From positions 1 to 59,691 of the forward strand of contig BCJJ01000057.1 in NCBI GenBank assembly GCA_039545355.1: a stretch of 59,691 bases of DNA, read 5' to 3'. The translations under genes and the position numbers were made by a program. The DNA comes from Trichosporon coremiiforme (Eukaryota; Basidiomycota; Tremellomycetes; Trichosporonales; Trichosporonaceae). The notes under the pieces were generated by a model. That model had not been told where the DNA came from. It saw only the letters and a program-made list of their open reading frames with translations, and searched no databases. Positions 1 through 11,575 of this stretch are shown here, in pieces. How positions within the stretch are numbered: position 1 is the stretch's first letter; every line of letters begins with the position of its first letter.

Positions 1-471
1 ACTGCTGCTCCCGTCCAGTCGTCTGCTTCCGCCCCTGCTGTCTCCCCCGTTGCTTCGTCTGCGTACTCCTACTCCCAGGCTCCTTCGAGCAAGGTTCTCG
101 AAACCCAGCCCATCCCCTCGTCGACTGCTGCTGCCACTCCCACCTCTTCCTCTGCCACCGAGCCCGCCCCCACCTCGGCTGCTCCCGCCAGCTCGTCCGC
201 CGCTGCCGTTGAGGGCAACCTGCAGACCTTCACCGAGGCTCTTGGTGGCATCGCCGCTCCCCCCGTCACTGCCGAGGGCTTCTTCTACCGCCAGTCTGGC
301 CAGCGCTACAACTTCCTCATCGACGCTCTGAACCAGTCGTGCTACGTTCAGATGGACAAGTGTCAGCTCGCCGCTAACAAGGGCGGCAACAAGGCTCCTC
401 TCACCGTCGAGAACTGCAACGGTGCCCAGATCCAGGCGTGCCTCAAGGCTGCCCAGGCCGCGGCCCACTAA
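1..471 (+). CDS. Secreted Ser/Ala-rich protein with Cys-containing C-terminal domain (5' partial)
   Basis: The reading frame is open from the first base of the window to TAA at 469-471, giving 156 residues of a longer protein. Its first half is a Ser/Ala/Pro/Thr-rich linker typical of O-glycosylated fungal cell-wall or secreted proteins. From about residue 75 a folded-looking domain begins with a GFFYRQSGQRYNFLIDAL stretch, then SCYVQMDKC, then two further Cys (ENC and QAC). Short C-terminal domains of the form 'ALNxSCxxQxxxCxxxAN' recur at the ends of many uncharacterised secreted fungal proteins; that comparison is from memory. No transmembrane tail or GPI signal is visible. The start, any signal peptide and the identity of the mature protein lie upstream of the window. 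Confidence 0.75.
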   Translation, partial: TAAPVQSSASAPAVSPVASSAYSYSQAPSSKVLETQPIPSSTAAATPTSSSATEPAPTSAAPASSSAAAVEGNLQTFTEALGGIAAPPVTAEGFFYRQSGQRYNFLIDALNQSCYVQMDKCQLAANKGGNKAPLTVENCNGAQIQACLKAAQAAAH

Positions 472-540
472 AAGCCCATAACAACCTCCTCTCCCATCTG
501 CGGTCTATGACCGCTCCACGAAATCTATAAACTGCAAACC

Positions 541-570
541 CNCCCNCCCNCCCTGTCCCCCCCCCCCCTT
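541..570. repeat. Poly-C tract with three ambiguous bases
   Basis: A C-rich tract lies in the 3' flank of the preceding gene. It has N at 542, 546 and 550, each separated by CCC, and then a long run of C. This is probably a homopolymer the assembler could not resolve and carries no functional signal. Confidence 0.8.
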
Positions 571-662
571 CGTACATGTACTGGATGCATGTGCCCATAA
601 CCTCTTGCCTCTGCTGCTATTGATATTGATACATGTTGCACTCTGACAAGTCTACTAAGCCA

Positions 663-1850
663 CTAGACATCGACGACCTCGAAGTCGTCCTCGTCATCGT
701 CTTCCTCCTCCTCCTCTTCAGCCTCAGCCTCCATCTTCTCGAGCTTGGCCTTGGAATCGGCAGCTGGGACATTGGCCTCCTTCCAGTTCTCCTTCAGCTC
801 CCACATGTTGGCGTACTGGCCCTCCTTGATCAGAGACGCGACATCCTTGAGCACCTCACGCAGCCACGCATCCGGCTGCTTGAGCGTCTGCTTGAGCGCC
901 GTGATGGACCAGTACGGCTTCTCGGTGAAGAGCGCGAACAGTCGGTCAATGAGCTCGTTGCGCTCCAGACGCGCGAAGCGCTCTCCAGGAGCAGTTCGTG
1001 CAGAGCCAAGCTGTATGTCAGCTTCAGCCCAGAGCGCGTCCCAGCTAGACGGAGGCCGGAACGGATACTCACAACCATGCCCTTGCCGAGCGTACTTGAG
1101 GCGTTGGAGAAACCGGACGCAAGCTGATTGAGTTTGGCCTGGGACATGTTCTTGTCGTCGAGCTGGACGATTGGCCGCTTCGAGTTCTCGCTCTCCAGGC
1201 GGCGCTGCTCCAGGATCTTGAGGTACTTGGCGCTCTGGATGGGGCGGACAGAACCCTCGTGATCGAGTGCGCCGACCAGTTTCGGGTGGGCTGAACGTCA
1301 GCTACGTCCCCCGAGTTCTACCTCACCTTTCTCGCGCTTGCGCTTCGCGGAGCTCGACTCCTCGCCGGGCGCTGCAACCCATGTCCTCTCGTGCTCGGTG
1401 AAGACGTAGGTGTTCTTCGCACGCTCGCTCGGCATGACGACCTCATACTCGTCCGGGATACCCTCGACATTCAGGCGCGCACGCTTGTTAGGCGGCTCCT
1501 GAGCCCCCTCCTCCTGGATCGGGAGCTTCAGCGTGATCTTTGGCGGCTGTGTTCTGGCGTTAGCTACAGTCCGGTAACCCGTTAGCTCACGAGTTGTCCA
1601 CGCACAGCGTGCCCAAGTGCACACCGCCGATGTTCACGCGCTCCCACCGCTCAAGCAGAAACCGGGGCACCTGATGTTAATGGTTGCTGTGTAGACGGAG
1701 CAGCGACTGGATACAAACCTTCATCGCCCAGATTTTGCTCTGGCCCATGCTATTGGCGACCTCGAGGACCTCTTCCTCGACGGGGATGTCAAAGACCTCG
1801 TGGCCATCGGCGGTGACCGTCGGCTTGATGTTGGGCTTGACGTCCGCCAT
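663..1850 (-). CDS. TFG2: TFIIF beta subunit (RAP30/Tfg2)
   Basis: Five exons (1850-1719, 1670-1591, 1553-1327, 1290-1073, 1010-663) give 334 residues. TFIIF beta binds RNA polymerase II with TFIIF alpha and helps pre-initiation complex assembly and start-site selection in the nucleus. The N-terminal half matches the RAP30 dimerisation fold: a KIWAMKVPRFLLERW-type strand, then VNIGGVHLGTLCVDN, then IPDEYEVVMPSERAKNTYVF. The linker SVRPIQSAKYLKILEQRR precedes a C-terminal winged helix (RNELIDRLFALFTEKPYWS, then KQPDAWLREVLKDVASLIKEG). The tail is strongly acidic and ends DDFEVVDV, as in other fungal Tfg2 proteins. All introns have GT-AG ends, and the frame closes exactly (1,005 nt). The start was chosen because MADVKPNIK begins the conserved frame. 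It is divergent from the epsin gene, with 365 bp between the two ATGs. Confidence 0.9.
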
Positions 1851-2215
1851 CTCGATGTTTTCGCAAGGAGATGAGCAGCGGCGTGAACACAACAAGCTTG
1901 CCGGTTGCATGCAGCCGTTCGTCATTGTTCAGGCTGGGCTGACCTAGGCTGGGCCTGGCGGCGAGAACGGAGGCAGATCGCGATCGCACGTGGCGTCACC
2001 GAAGGGTCCTAGGCACGGGTAGCAGCGGTATCGGAGGACACGTCTGAGCCCGGATTCCTTGACATTGCGCGGTCGCTGCTCACTACCACACCCGTCTTTC
2101 TCCTTCTTGCCCTCTACCTCGATCCTCGATCGACTCTGCCCATCGCCGCTGGCACCTTGGACAGACACTCTTGGACTATCGCCTCGCCGCCAGACAAGAG
2201 AACGGATCGCCCATC
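1851..2215. promoter_or_regulatory. Shared intergenic region between TFG2 and the epsin gene
   Basis: This 365-bp stretch lies between two divergent ATGs, so it must hold both promoters and both 5' leaders. I see no clear TATA box or repeated operator-like motif. Confidence 0.5.
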
Positions 2216-3942
2216 ATGGACTTCATCGAGAGTGAGTTGGCTCCGCTAGCCAAAGCTAACCCATACAGGCATGGCCAACAAGGCCTCCCAAATCACCATG
2301 TACGACGTCAAGTCGTATTACAACCAGGCCAAGAACATGGTTCTGAACGTCCCCGAAATGGAGGCAAAGGTTCGCGAGGCTACGAACGAGGACCCTTGGT
2401 GAGTTGCTGAGGCGCCGGCACAATGACTGACGCCATAGGGGAGCCTCGTCGACTCTGATGCAGGAGATTGCCCAGGGAACGCACAACTAGTAAGCTTTGC
2501 AGGTTATACAGAGAGCTTACAGTCAGCCAGCAGTTCAACGAGATCATGCCGACCATCTACTCCAGGTTCATGGAGAAGGAAGCTCGCGAATGGCGCCAGA
2601 TCTACAAGGTGCGTGAGGTGACGGGGGCTGTGGTGACGATGGCTTCGCTAACCGTCTAGGCCCTTACGCTGCTCGAGTACCTTGTGAAGCACGGATCAGA
2701 GCGTGTCGTTGACGATGCCCGTGCCCACATCTCCACCATCAAGATGCTTCGTAACTTCCACTACATCGACGAGAAGGGCAAGGACCAGGGTATCAATGGT
2801 AAGCTGGGAGAGTCGCTCCATAGCTTACATCAGTCCGCAACCGCGCCAGCGAGATCGCTGTGCTGCTTTCCGATGTTGACAAGATCCGCACTGAGCGACG
2901 CAAGGCTCGCGCCAACCGCACCAAGTACCAGGGTGTCGAGGGCGGCATGTTCAACACCGCCACCGGCTCGCGGTACGGTGGCTTCGGCTCGGACTCGGTT
3001 GGGCGCGGTGGCGGCGGTGGCGGCTCCTCTGGATATGCCGGCAGCAGCTCTGGTGGTTTCGGTGGTGACGAGTACCGTGGCGGCAGCAGCAGCGGGTACG
3101 GTGGACGGTCCGGCGGCTTCCGTGAGACTGAGGGGCGCCAGAGCTATGACGAGTACGAGGGTGCAGACAACTTCGACGAGGCTCCCCGCCGGACCGGCTC
3201 GGCCCGCACCAACAGCACGAACCCGCCGTCGCGCTCCAACTCGACGCAGCCGCCGAAGCCTGTCCCGAAGGAGCAGCCCAAGAAGGAGGTGAACCTGTTT
3301 GACTTTGACGACGAGCCTGCTGCTCCTGCAGCCGCCCCTTCCGCTGCTCCTGCCGCGGCGGCCCCTGCGATCGACGCGTTCGGTGACGATGACTTTGACG
3401 ACTTCCAGAGCGCCTCGTCTCCCGCCCCCGCCCCCGCTGCCACGACCTCGCCTGCGCCCCAGGCTGCCCCTGCTGCGTCAGCCAACGCCAACCTCTTCGC
3501 CCTCCTCGAGGCCAACAAGCCTCAGGCTTCCGCCCCTGGCCCTGCCTTCAACATGGGCGGCATGGCCTCTGCTCTTCCCGCTGCCTCTCCGTCTATCGCC
3601 TCGACGCCGTCATACACCTCTCCTCCCGTCACCTCGCCTGCGCCCAGCTCCGGTTCTGGCTTGGGCTCGATGGGCGGCATGGGCATGGCCGGAAAGCCCG
3701 CCGCTACGCCTGCTTCCAAGCCGGCTGCGACGGGCTCTGCGTTTGACGACCTGTGGACGACTTCGCTCGGTGCGCCCTCGAAGCCGAACGCCGAAAAGAA
3801 GACGATTGGGCAGATGGAGAAGGAGCATGCGACGTCCGGTCTCTGGGGCGCCAGCAAGCCCTCGCAACCTCAGCAGCCCCAGCAGAGCCAGGCGCAGAAG
3901 CAGGCCGCCGCTGCTTCCGGCTTCGACGACCTCCTCCTGTAA
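2216..3942 (+). CDS. ENT3: Epsin-like ENTH-domain clathrin adaptor (Ent3/epsinR type)
   Basis: Six exons (2216-2231, 2269-2398, 2439-2489, 2527-2608, 2660-2798, 2834-3942) give 508 residues. The ENTH domain fills about residues 1-155: MYDVKSYYNQAKNMVLN, EMEAKVREATNEDPWGAS, EWRQIYKALTLLEYLVKHG, ERVVDDARAHISTIKMLRN and KIRTERRKARANRTKYQG. ENTH binds phosphoinositides. The EATNEDPWG and KHGSERVVDD segments resemble Ent3/epsinR more than plasma-membrane epsins. The rest is disordered: a Gly/Ser-rich block, then Pro/Ala-rich sequence with acidic phenylalanine motifs (NLFDFDDEP, DDDFDDFQSA, and SGFDDLLL at the C-terminus). These look like gamma-ear (GGA/AP-1) and clathrin-binding peptides, so a trans-Golgi/endosome role is inferred. 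No ubiquitin-interacting motif was seen. Confidence 0.92.
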
Positions 3943-5131
3943 AATTGTATATGACCGCTTAGATGAATAACGTTCTGATCACCCGACACCTTGTCGCATC
4001 ACGATGCGCAATGTGTTTCGCGAAGCGCGCTGCTCTGCAACACGCACAAGGGCGCCCTGCAAGACTTCGGATCCGGTGAGTAACGGCTTCCGCACTGACA
4101 GGACATGGGGACCGGCTGTTGGCTCATGGAGCCACGGAGCTATATTGTGGTCACCTAAAGGAGACAAAAGCCTCGAATCGGTCGAAACACAGCAATCGCG
4201 CCACAGAAGAACCAAATGAGAGGGGCAAGGGCCGGCCGGCTGTTACGGCTCAGGCCCTGCGCGATCCGGCTCCTGTCAGTTTGGCGTCGGGTGCCACGGA
4301 AGGCGCTACGCGACTGAGCCAGAGGGCCAGAGCGCAGCACCCACCCAGCAGCAATCGCGCGTGCGGAACAAGGAAGAGCGCAGCCCCTGATCTACTCCTT
4401 CACAATAGAGGGCATACCGTGAATTGTTCGGGTCCGGTGATCTTCGTTCGACCAGTACCCAAGCGCAGAGCTCAGAGGACCAAATGCGCAGTCGTCAAAT
4501 CAGTGGAACAGCCCTCCTCCGCACGACAGCGCACTGCAGGCCAACCCAGAACGTCAACCACTGACAGACGACGCTGTGGTGCATGGGTCTCCGGCAACGC
4601 GGTCCGGGTTTGGCTTGCTCTGAGATCTCCGGGCCTGGCTTGGCAATGCTAGCAGTGCAGCTCGGGGATATCTCCGACTGGTCGAGCGGGTACCTCGGGA
4701 TGATGGACACGGCCATGCATTGGCTACTGAATACGCCCAGGATTTACTGGTGGGCAAGCACAAGACGGCCGCGGGGCATCGACACTCCCCGGGTGCACTC
4801 AGGCGGCAGGCAGGGCAGCAGGGTGCGGTTTCGCGAGACGCCACATTCCCCCATTCCTTCACTTTCCTCAGAACGCGTACGCGCGCAGCCGATGGAGACG
4901 GGAGGCGCTGGACTGGCCTGTTAACCTCTTTTGCCCGCTGTGCCTGCAACCCCTCTGATTGCTGTCGGGTGAGTCGTGCAGCCCAATAGATCTCGCCCAT
5001 GCAGCTCAAGTGTCCGTCTACCTTCCTCCCCTCATACAAAAGCCATCACTGATCTTCGTCCCCCGCGTTTCCCCCTTCCTCCTCACTGTACCGCACCCAT
5101 CACCCATCCTAATACCCCTCACATCATCATC
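3943..5131. other. Intergenic region, no gene recognised
   Basis: This 1.19-kb gap holds the 3' flank of the epsin gene and the promoter of the CFEM gene. Its short open frames (for example 4119-4652) have ordinary Arg/Pro/Ser-rich shadow composition and no splice-linked partners. A pyrimidine-rich leader at about 5060-5130 precedes the CFEM ATG. Confidence 0.6.
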
Positions 5132-5821
5132 ATGAAGCTCATCGCTTTTGCCCTCCTCGCCGCCTCGGCAGTCGCTCAGAACGTTGCTGGGTGAGTGGTT
5201 AGAAGGAGACGGAGCTGACAATGTAGTGTCGACCTCAGCAAGTATGACAAGTGCCTCACGGGATGTCTCGAGCAGACGGCCAAGTCGGTTTCGTGTACTC
5301 TCGAGAAGCCCGATTGCTACTGCGCTACGAACAACATCAACATTGCGACGTCCACCTATGCTCTTTGCATCAGCAAGTGAGTCTCCATCCCCCATCCCTC
5401 ACCACACAACAAGGGGCGCTGTCTGCGGCCACACTCTAATCGCCATGCCTCCCTCCGACTGCTGTGTTCCGAGCCAAGGTGCCTCAACGTCGAGCTGACA
5501 TTCAGGGACTGCACGGACATGGAGTCGCAGATCATGGCGAGCGGCGTGTACGGCCAGATCTGCTCCAACGTTGCCTTGGGCGGCCACACGAACAACCAGG
5601 GCATCAGCTCCGCCGGCGCCGCCGCGCCGAGCGCTGACGAGTCCAAGGCCGCTCCCTCGCCCGCGGTTGCTTCGGCTTCTGACAAGGCTGCGCCCGCCAG
5701 TGGTAGCCACTCCAGTGCTGCCGCCTCTGCTTCCGCGTCAGCCAAGCCGGCCAGCGGCGCCACCCAGCTCAGTGCCTCCGTCCTCGCTGTTGGCGGTGCT
5801 CTTGCTGCTTTCCTCGCCTAA
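5132..5821 (+). CDS. Small CFEM-domain protein, probably GPI-anchored
   Basis: Three exons (5132-5190, 5227-5376, 5506-5821) encode 174 residues. A signal peptide (MKLIAFALLAASAVAQ) is followed by a CFEM domain at roughly residues 20-90 with eight cysteines in the expected order: KC, GC, SC, PDCYC, LC, DC and IC. The rest is a Ser/Ala linker ending in a hydrophobic tail (SVLAVGGALAAFLA), as expected for GPI attachment. CFEM proteins sit in the fungal wall or plasma membrane; several bind haem or other ligands. In the classic haem-binding form an Asp lies just before the CxC cysteines, and here PDCYC retains that Asp, so haem or metal binding is possible but not shown. The introns are 36 and 129 nt, with CTGAC-type branch sites. 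Confidence 0.85.
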
Positions 5822-6107
5822 ACCCCTAATACCATTATAATACATGTAGCCTGTTGAGATGCGATGATACCTCCTATCCTACCTCTGCCGCATGCATTGC
5901 CTCTTTACATCCCGCACAAGGTTACAGTGCGGCCACCGCAGCCCCCCGCCACAGCCAGCAGCTAGGCTGGCGAATTTGCTTCCGCCCCTCCCGTCCCGCC
6001 AGAACCTCCACTTTCACGCTCATGCTCGCGCGCTTCCAAGGTGCGCTACTCGCTTCTTGCGTCCTCCCACTCGACTTGCCGACCCCCGATATCAGCACGA
6101 CGGCAGC

Positions 6108-7633
6108 ATGTCCAACCTTCTCAAGCGCAAATCGCCGTACTCGGCTGCGGGGAGCCCGGCGCCGAACTCGCGCGGTGCGAGCGCCGGCGTTAGCGTCAAG
6201 ATGGAGGACAGGAAGCCGAGAGGTGAGTAGAACAATGGAGGAAGGGACGCTACCGGTCGGGCGGCGGATGCACGAGGTGTACTGGCATCACTACAGGAAC
6301 TTAATCTTCCCATTGCTCTCGAACGCTGAGAAGGAGAGCACGTATGAGGACTGAGACGGCACTCAGATGTAACTCTGGTGCAGTGGACAGTGACGTGAAG
6401 TGATTGCAGCTGGGACGGCAGAAGGCGAAAGTGGCCAATGGCTATCTCTCGTTGCTCAAAGAGCACGAGAGTAGGGCACGAGAGCTGCCACTGTGATCTC
6501 GTGCCCTTTGACCTACGGTTTCTCGTTCTGCATGCCAGGTCCCAATGAGCGTCAGGCGGAACTGTTTTCTGCTCTTGTGCTTGGTAGAAAGACGCTTCGA
6601 GAGCTGACCCCAGGCATCGGAGGAACACCGTCAGGCTCGCATTACGGGTTCCAGGACCCCCGAACGGTTTCTCTTGAGTTGAGAGACTATCTGAAGGCAA
6701 GTTTCCCCAGCTGACCATCTTAACCATGAAGCTGACTTCGGCAGGACCGATCAACGCTACGTTGGCAGGATGCGTACCTGCACGTCGAGGACAAGAGTCC
6801 CGGGGTTGACCCCAACCAGGTCCTTGAAATGTTGAAGGGTCTGGACAGGGTCAAGTTCAACGAGCACAACCAGGTGTTCACCTATGAGGTTAGCTTGGAA
6901 GCAGCTGATTTTGAGCTAACCAGCAGCCGGAGATCGTACTGCGCTCGCTGGCCGACTTGAAGCGCCACATCAAGACGCACTGCCGCCCGACGCAGGGCCT
7001 GACGTACAAGTCGATTCGCGAGGCGATGCCTGGTCCCGAGCTTGTGGCCTACATGGAAGAGCTGGAGAAGGACGGCAGTGTCCTGATCCTCCGCTCGCTG
7101 ACGGGCAAGCTGAAGGACGCTCCTCTGCCTGCACTCGGAAAGGAGAATGCTTGGGGTGACAAGCTCAACGGTGGCGGTCCGGAGCGTTGGAGGACGGTGT
7201 TCTGGGACGAGCTGAAGGAGCGAGGGCGTGCGGCCGATCGTGTCGATGACGGTGCGTATCAGTCAACTCGGCCATTTCACTTCGCAACTGACCATTCAGA
7301 GTTCGTGTTCGCTTGGGACGACGTGAAGATCCAGGAGACCGACGACGTGGCGAAGCTGCTCGAGGGACGTGAGTGTCTGAATCAATGGTTGAATGGCTGC
7401 GGAGATCTGACCGAATCGCAGAGGATCTCAAGGCGTCGTCCGTCGACAAGGTCGACAACAAGCCCAAGAACGAGGACCAGGGCAAGAAAAAGAAGAAGCG
7501 CAGCCGTGCTCTCAAGATCACGAACACGCATATGAAGGCTTTCGTGAGTAACCAGCTAGTCATGGCTGCGAGATAAGCTGACGACCTCTTGCAGGGTATC
7601 GACTTCTCGCAAGATTACGAGGCACCCGCCTAA
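6108..7633 (+). CDS. TFA2: TFIIE beta subunit (Tfa2)
   Basis: TFIIE beta works with TFIIE alpha to recruit and stimulate TFIIH at RNA polymerase II promoters. Exons as read: 6108-6222, 6539-6696, 6745-6888, 6924-7251, 7300-7368, 7422-7543, 7595-7633 (324 residues). The N-terminus SNLLKRKSPY and KMEDRKPRG is basic. Two winged-helix modules follow (VSLELRDYLKDR to VFTYEPEIVLRSL, then LADLKRHIKTHC to the RSLTG strand). The C-terminus has the lysine-rich segment and LKITNTHM then GIDFSQDYEAP, typical of the family. Two oddities: the third intron (6697-6744) starts GCAAGT, so it is a GC-AG intron forced by the frame; and 6584-6613 could be spliced as a 30-nt in-frame intron. The first intron is long (316 nt). 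Confidence 0.85.
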
Positions 7634-8522
7634 TAGCGTGAGCAGACGTCATAGAGAAGAGTCAGCCAACCAGGAGCCGCGGCCGTTCCTCGGGTTTGTT
7701 GTTGTCAGTTTGTTTTTACCTCCACCGGGCCGTTCCACCTGGGCGGCACCAGCTCATATACACACATTTCTACGGCCTTCCTACACGACATAGACAGAGC
7801 ATGCATGTATCATATCCACCGCACGTCGAAGAAGCGTCATGAATGATGCATTGCAGGCCGTGATACGATGCTGATACGGGGAGAACGCCGACTGATAAGG
7901 AATGACACAGCATGATGGGATTTAATGAAAACAATAATATTATTGTTTACGAGGTGGGAGATTGGAGATTTGGGTTTGATTAGGATTTCCACGTCATGCT
8001 TTTGTTGACTTTGGGCCCTGGCGGCTTATTGACACACCACCGTAGAGTGCAGCATCCAGTGCAGGAGACAGGAAGCAGGCAGATGAGCACTGAGCGATCA
8101 CTGAGAGTTACACTTGCAGTTACTCCAGCGACATTGACATCGCCTCTGTTCACACCCCGACCACCAAGCAGCTCTCCGTCGCTGCTCCCCCCCGCTCCTC
8201 CCCCTCCGTACCCCTCCCTCATCCCCAGACCCCCTGTGTCCAGTGCTCCCCCCGCCGCATCCCACCCAGAGTCCCAAAACCCATTTTCGGCTTTGTTGTT
8301 TTCCTCCTCACCTTCCTTCGACCACGGAAGAAAACATCCGCTTAGCGTCACCTCCTCATCTTCGACCATCAACTGTTTGCGTCTGACACCTCCAATGTCA
8401 GGTCGCACCTGAACCACCCACCTCCTGTCTTTCTCGCTCTGGCTATCTGAAGAGCGTGGCGCACGCCAGCCCGCGCAAACAAATCATCCCCGTCGGCCGT
8501 CCGCCAGCCGCCGTATCCTGTC
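7634..8522. other. Intergenic region and 5' leader of the forkhead gene
   Basis: The gap holds an AT-rich 3' flank of TFA2 (ATAATATTATTG near 7933) and a strongly pyrimidine-rich stretch at 8150-8340 that is likely promoter or leader of the forkhead gene. No gene was recognised. Confidence 0.55.
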
Positions 8523-10949
8523 ATGGTCGACCTCCGGGCAAGCAGTCGGGTGAGTACATGGCATTGCTTCGAGCCTCTGCGGTCGTTCAGAGCACTTGCT
8601 GTTTGGTTCTGGGTCACAGAGCTAGCCCGTGTGGACTGCAGAACGGCTGCTGTCGTTTGTTGTTTTCCACCGCCCGCGGCTCATCCAATCGATGGGGGAC
8701 TGGTCCCACCGGTCCTTTTCATTCCTTGTTATTGTCCCACGCCGTCTCTCATCCTCCTCCATCGCCGACGACGTCGCTGACCATGGCAGGGCTTCGATCC
8801 TAAGACCCCGGGTGCAGACTCTCTGTCTGCTTCGTCGTCGTCGACCACCACCATGACAACAACAACGACCAAGGTCACCAAGGTGAGTATATGACGCTGG
8901 TTGAATCGATTCTCGAGTCCCACCGCTGACCAAGCCAAACTCTGTTGACGTCGGCACCACCACCCGCTTTCCACCTCGCTACACCTTCTCCGCACCTGTT
9001 CCGTCATTACAGGCCGCCCAACCATCTCCGAGGAAGAACGCACCGGGACGTCTGCTTCCATCGCCTACATCACTATCCCCCACAAACAAAGCTATCACCT
9101 CCACCGAACCCCGTCTCCCTCCCAGCTTCCAGCCCACCCCCAAGTCACAGCTTCCTCCCGCCGTCCCATCCCGCTACACCGGCATCTACACCCCGCAATC
9201 GCCATATCGGCCCGGCGAATACCAACGCTCCGAGTGTGCGCCTAGCGAGCGGACCCGCATCGAGCGCAAGTTATTCGATGACGACGACGAGGACCAAACA
9301 CCGCGAGAGCCCGTCGATTCCTCCCCCTTGGCACCCGCATTCGAAGCCAAGATGGTCCTACGCAACGGGGCGTCTGTTGATCTTATCTCCTGGTGTGTAT
9401 CCCATATCTTGAACTAAAGTTCCCTGTTGTTGACAGAATTTCCTTTTCAGGCTTCGAACAAACTTCCACCACCAACCCCCTCCCTACACCCCTGTGACTC
9501 CTCTCATGTCTCTGGCACACGTCCAGCGGCTACTCCAGGAGCGGTTCCCGAGGGTTCCTGACCTTGGGGAACTGCATCGAGCCATCCTGGCTGCCTTCCC
9601 TCACTCTGAGTGGGAGGAGTCACCGGATGGCAAGGAGCCACCCATCATGCGAGGGTTGACTTGGCACGGTCGAGACGTTGCCGAGGAGGATGACAACGAG
9701 GCAACGCCAGGCAGGACTCGGCCACCTAACATCAACACCACCACCCCCAAGGCCCGTCCCCGCGCCAATGGACATTCGCGGAGCCCGAGTGTAAACTCAC
9801 TGATGTCGCCTGTGTCGTCTAGTCGCCGAGTTCCGGATACTCCCGCTCGCAGTGTCCTCGATGAGTTTGCCGAGATTGCGACTAGGACGCCCCTGGCCAA
9901 GGAACGAAGCCTTGAGGCTGACAGGGCGCCACCTGCTTACGCTCTGAAGGCCATGCCCATGTCTGTGGACCGAGTGTGGCGGAAGCGCAGGGCGTCTGTC
10001 TCGCCTGAACGCAACCGAAGAAGGGCCGTCACTCCCGACGCCTTACAGGAACTTCTGGACGCTGCCGAGGCCGTCGAGGGGAGCCCGCTCACTACTATCG
10101 TCAGGAGCGCCCACAAGCGCCGCCGCACCATCAATGGTGACTACGGACGGCCACCTGTGTTATCACTCGACCAGCGTCGGGCTCGTTCCGCTCGTGGCAC
10201 TGTTTCTCCTCCCCTCGGAAGCATCGCCATCCCCCCGCGATCCATCTCGGGCGATGAGGATGACCCCGTGTCGCCATTGGCCAGCGAGGAGTCGACTGCG
10301 TCGCAGCTGGTTGCTCTTGGCGGCTACCGCCGGGGCAATGCCAGCTCGACTGCCTCCCAGTTGTCCTCCATCAGCGAGACTCTTCACGCCATGGGACCTA
10401 CCGTCATCCAGCAGCAGAAGCCGACAACGTCCGGGAGGAAGGTTAACGAGCTGCCGACATCGACCCAGGGACAGCACCCTGGCTTCGACTGCAAGCCGCC
10501 GTACCCGTACCACGAGATGATCCGCTTCGCTATCGAGTCTGCGCCCGATCGCAAGCTCCAGTTAGCCCAGATCTACCAGTCTATTGCGAACCGATTCCCG
10601 TTCTTCAAGAACCTGGACGATAAGAAGACGGCAGGATGGCAGAACAGTATTAGACATAACCTCAGCTTGAAGTGAGCTTTCGATGGTCGATCAAGCTAAC
10701 AGCAGGAAAATGTTTGTCAGAGTCAACAAGGGTGATGGGTCCGACGACCAGGGCGGCAAGGGAGGATGGTGGACTGTCCAGCCCGGCGTCCCGGACGAGG
10801 GCCGCCCTGGGAGGAAAGCCAAGGCTAAGCGCATCAAGGAGATGGAATCGCAAGGCGGCACTCCCAGTACGATACCCGAAGACGATCATCCCGAGGTGCC
10901 GAGCCCCATCATGGCTGAGGAGAAGCCGATCCCCCAAGAGAGTTTGTAA
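8523..10949 (+). CDS. Forkhead transcription factor without FHA domain (Hcm1-like)
   Basis: Five exons (8523-8549, 8790-8882, 9013-9392, 9451-10671, 10706-10949) give 654 residues. The forkhead DNA-binding domain lies near residues 510-600: [56 protein letters not shown], then a Gly-rich wing and GGWWTVQPG. The [13 protein letters not shown] recognition-helix signature is intact and is interrupted by a 34-nt intron after LSLK. The long N-terminus is Ser/Pro-rich with phosphorylation-type SP/TP sites ([16 protein letters not shown]). No FHA domain is seen, which favours an Hcm1/FOX-like factor over Fkh1/Fkh2; the exact orthologue is not settled. The upstream exons were joined because the frame stays open through four consensus introns back to MVDLRASSR. 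Nuclear, sequence-specific regulator. Confidence 0.85.
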
Positions 10950-11575
10950 CCATTGTTCCCCGCTTTTACCGCCGATCAGATCGACAGGCGCAGCCGGGGC
11001 GCCTAGTTACCGCACTCCAGGCTGGAACAGTGCGACTGCGCTGTCGATCGGGCGAACGTGCGACGCAGGACGATGAGTAGTATTACGGACAACGTTACCG
11101 AGATCTCGATTGACAGACTCCTGATCGGAAAGGTAAAAGATCTCGAAATCCTCGTCGGAACGCGAGATCATTAGAAGTGAGGTAAAGTCCAAGTTGTTTT
11201 GCTTTGTTAGGATGCTATCCATGCATGTACACTGAATATTCGAAGAACGTTCCGACCGACCAAACGACAAGCCCTGCGTGCAGACAAGCAGCACCGCTGC
11301 ATGCAGAGGCGAGTCTCGCGCACAGCGGCCATCGATGGCTTGTTTGGCTCGCAGGGGCTCCGATGGACGACTACGGACCGCGTGCTCTAGTGGCGATCGG
11401 TATCGGGCGCATCGTCTCGTTCGCAGTGTCTTCCCTGTTTCCAACGATCTGACTTCCAAACACTCACTCTCCTTTCCTCCGATAAAGCTTACGACACTTG
11501 CACCCCGTATAATCCCATTCCTACAACCGTGCTTTGCCCCAAACGTTCTGCCCGTCCTCCTAATCTCTTGTCGCC
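10950..11575. other. Intergenic region, no gene recognised
   Basis: This stretch lies between two same-strand genes and includes a pyrimidine-rich leader before the BTB gene ATG at 11576. No RNA gene or repeat was seen. Confidence 0.5.

Noticed and set aside
4119..4652. 177-codon frame in the epsin-CFEM gap
   Set aside because: No conserved motif, shadow-like Arg/Ser/Pro composition, and overlapping frames on the other strand of similar quality.
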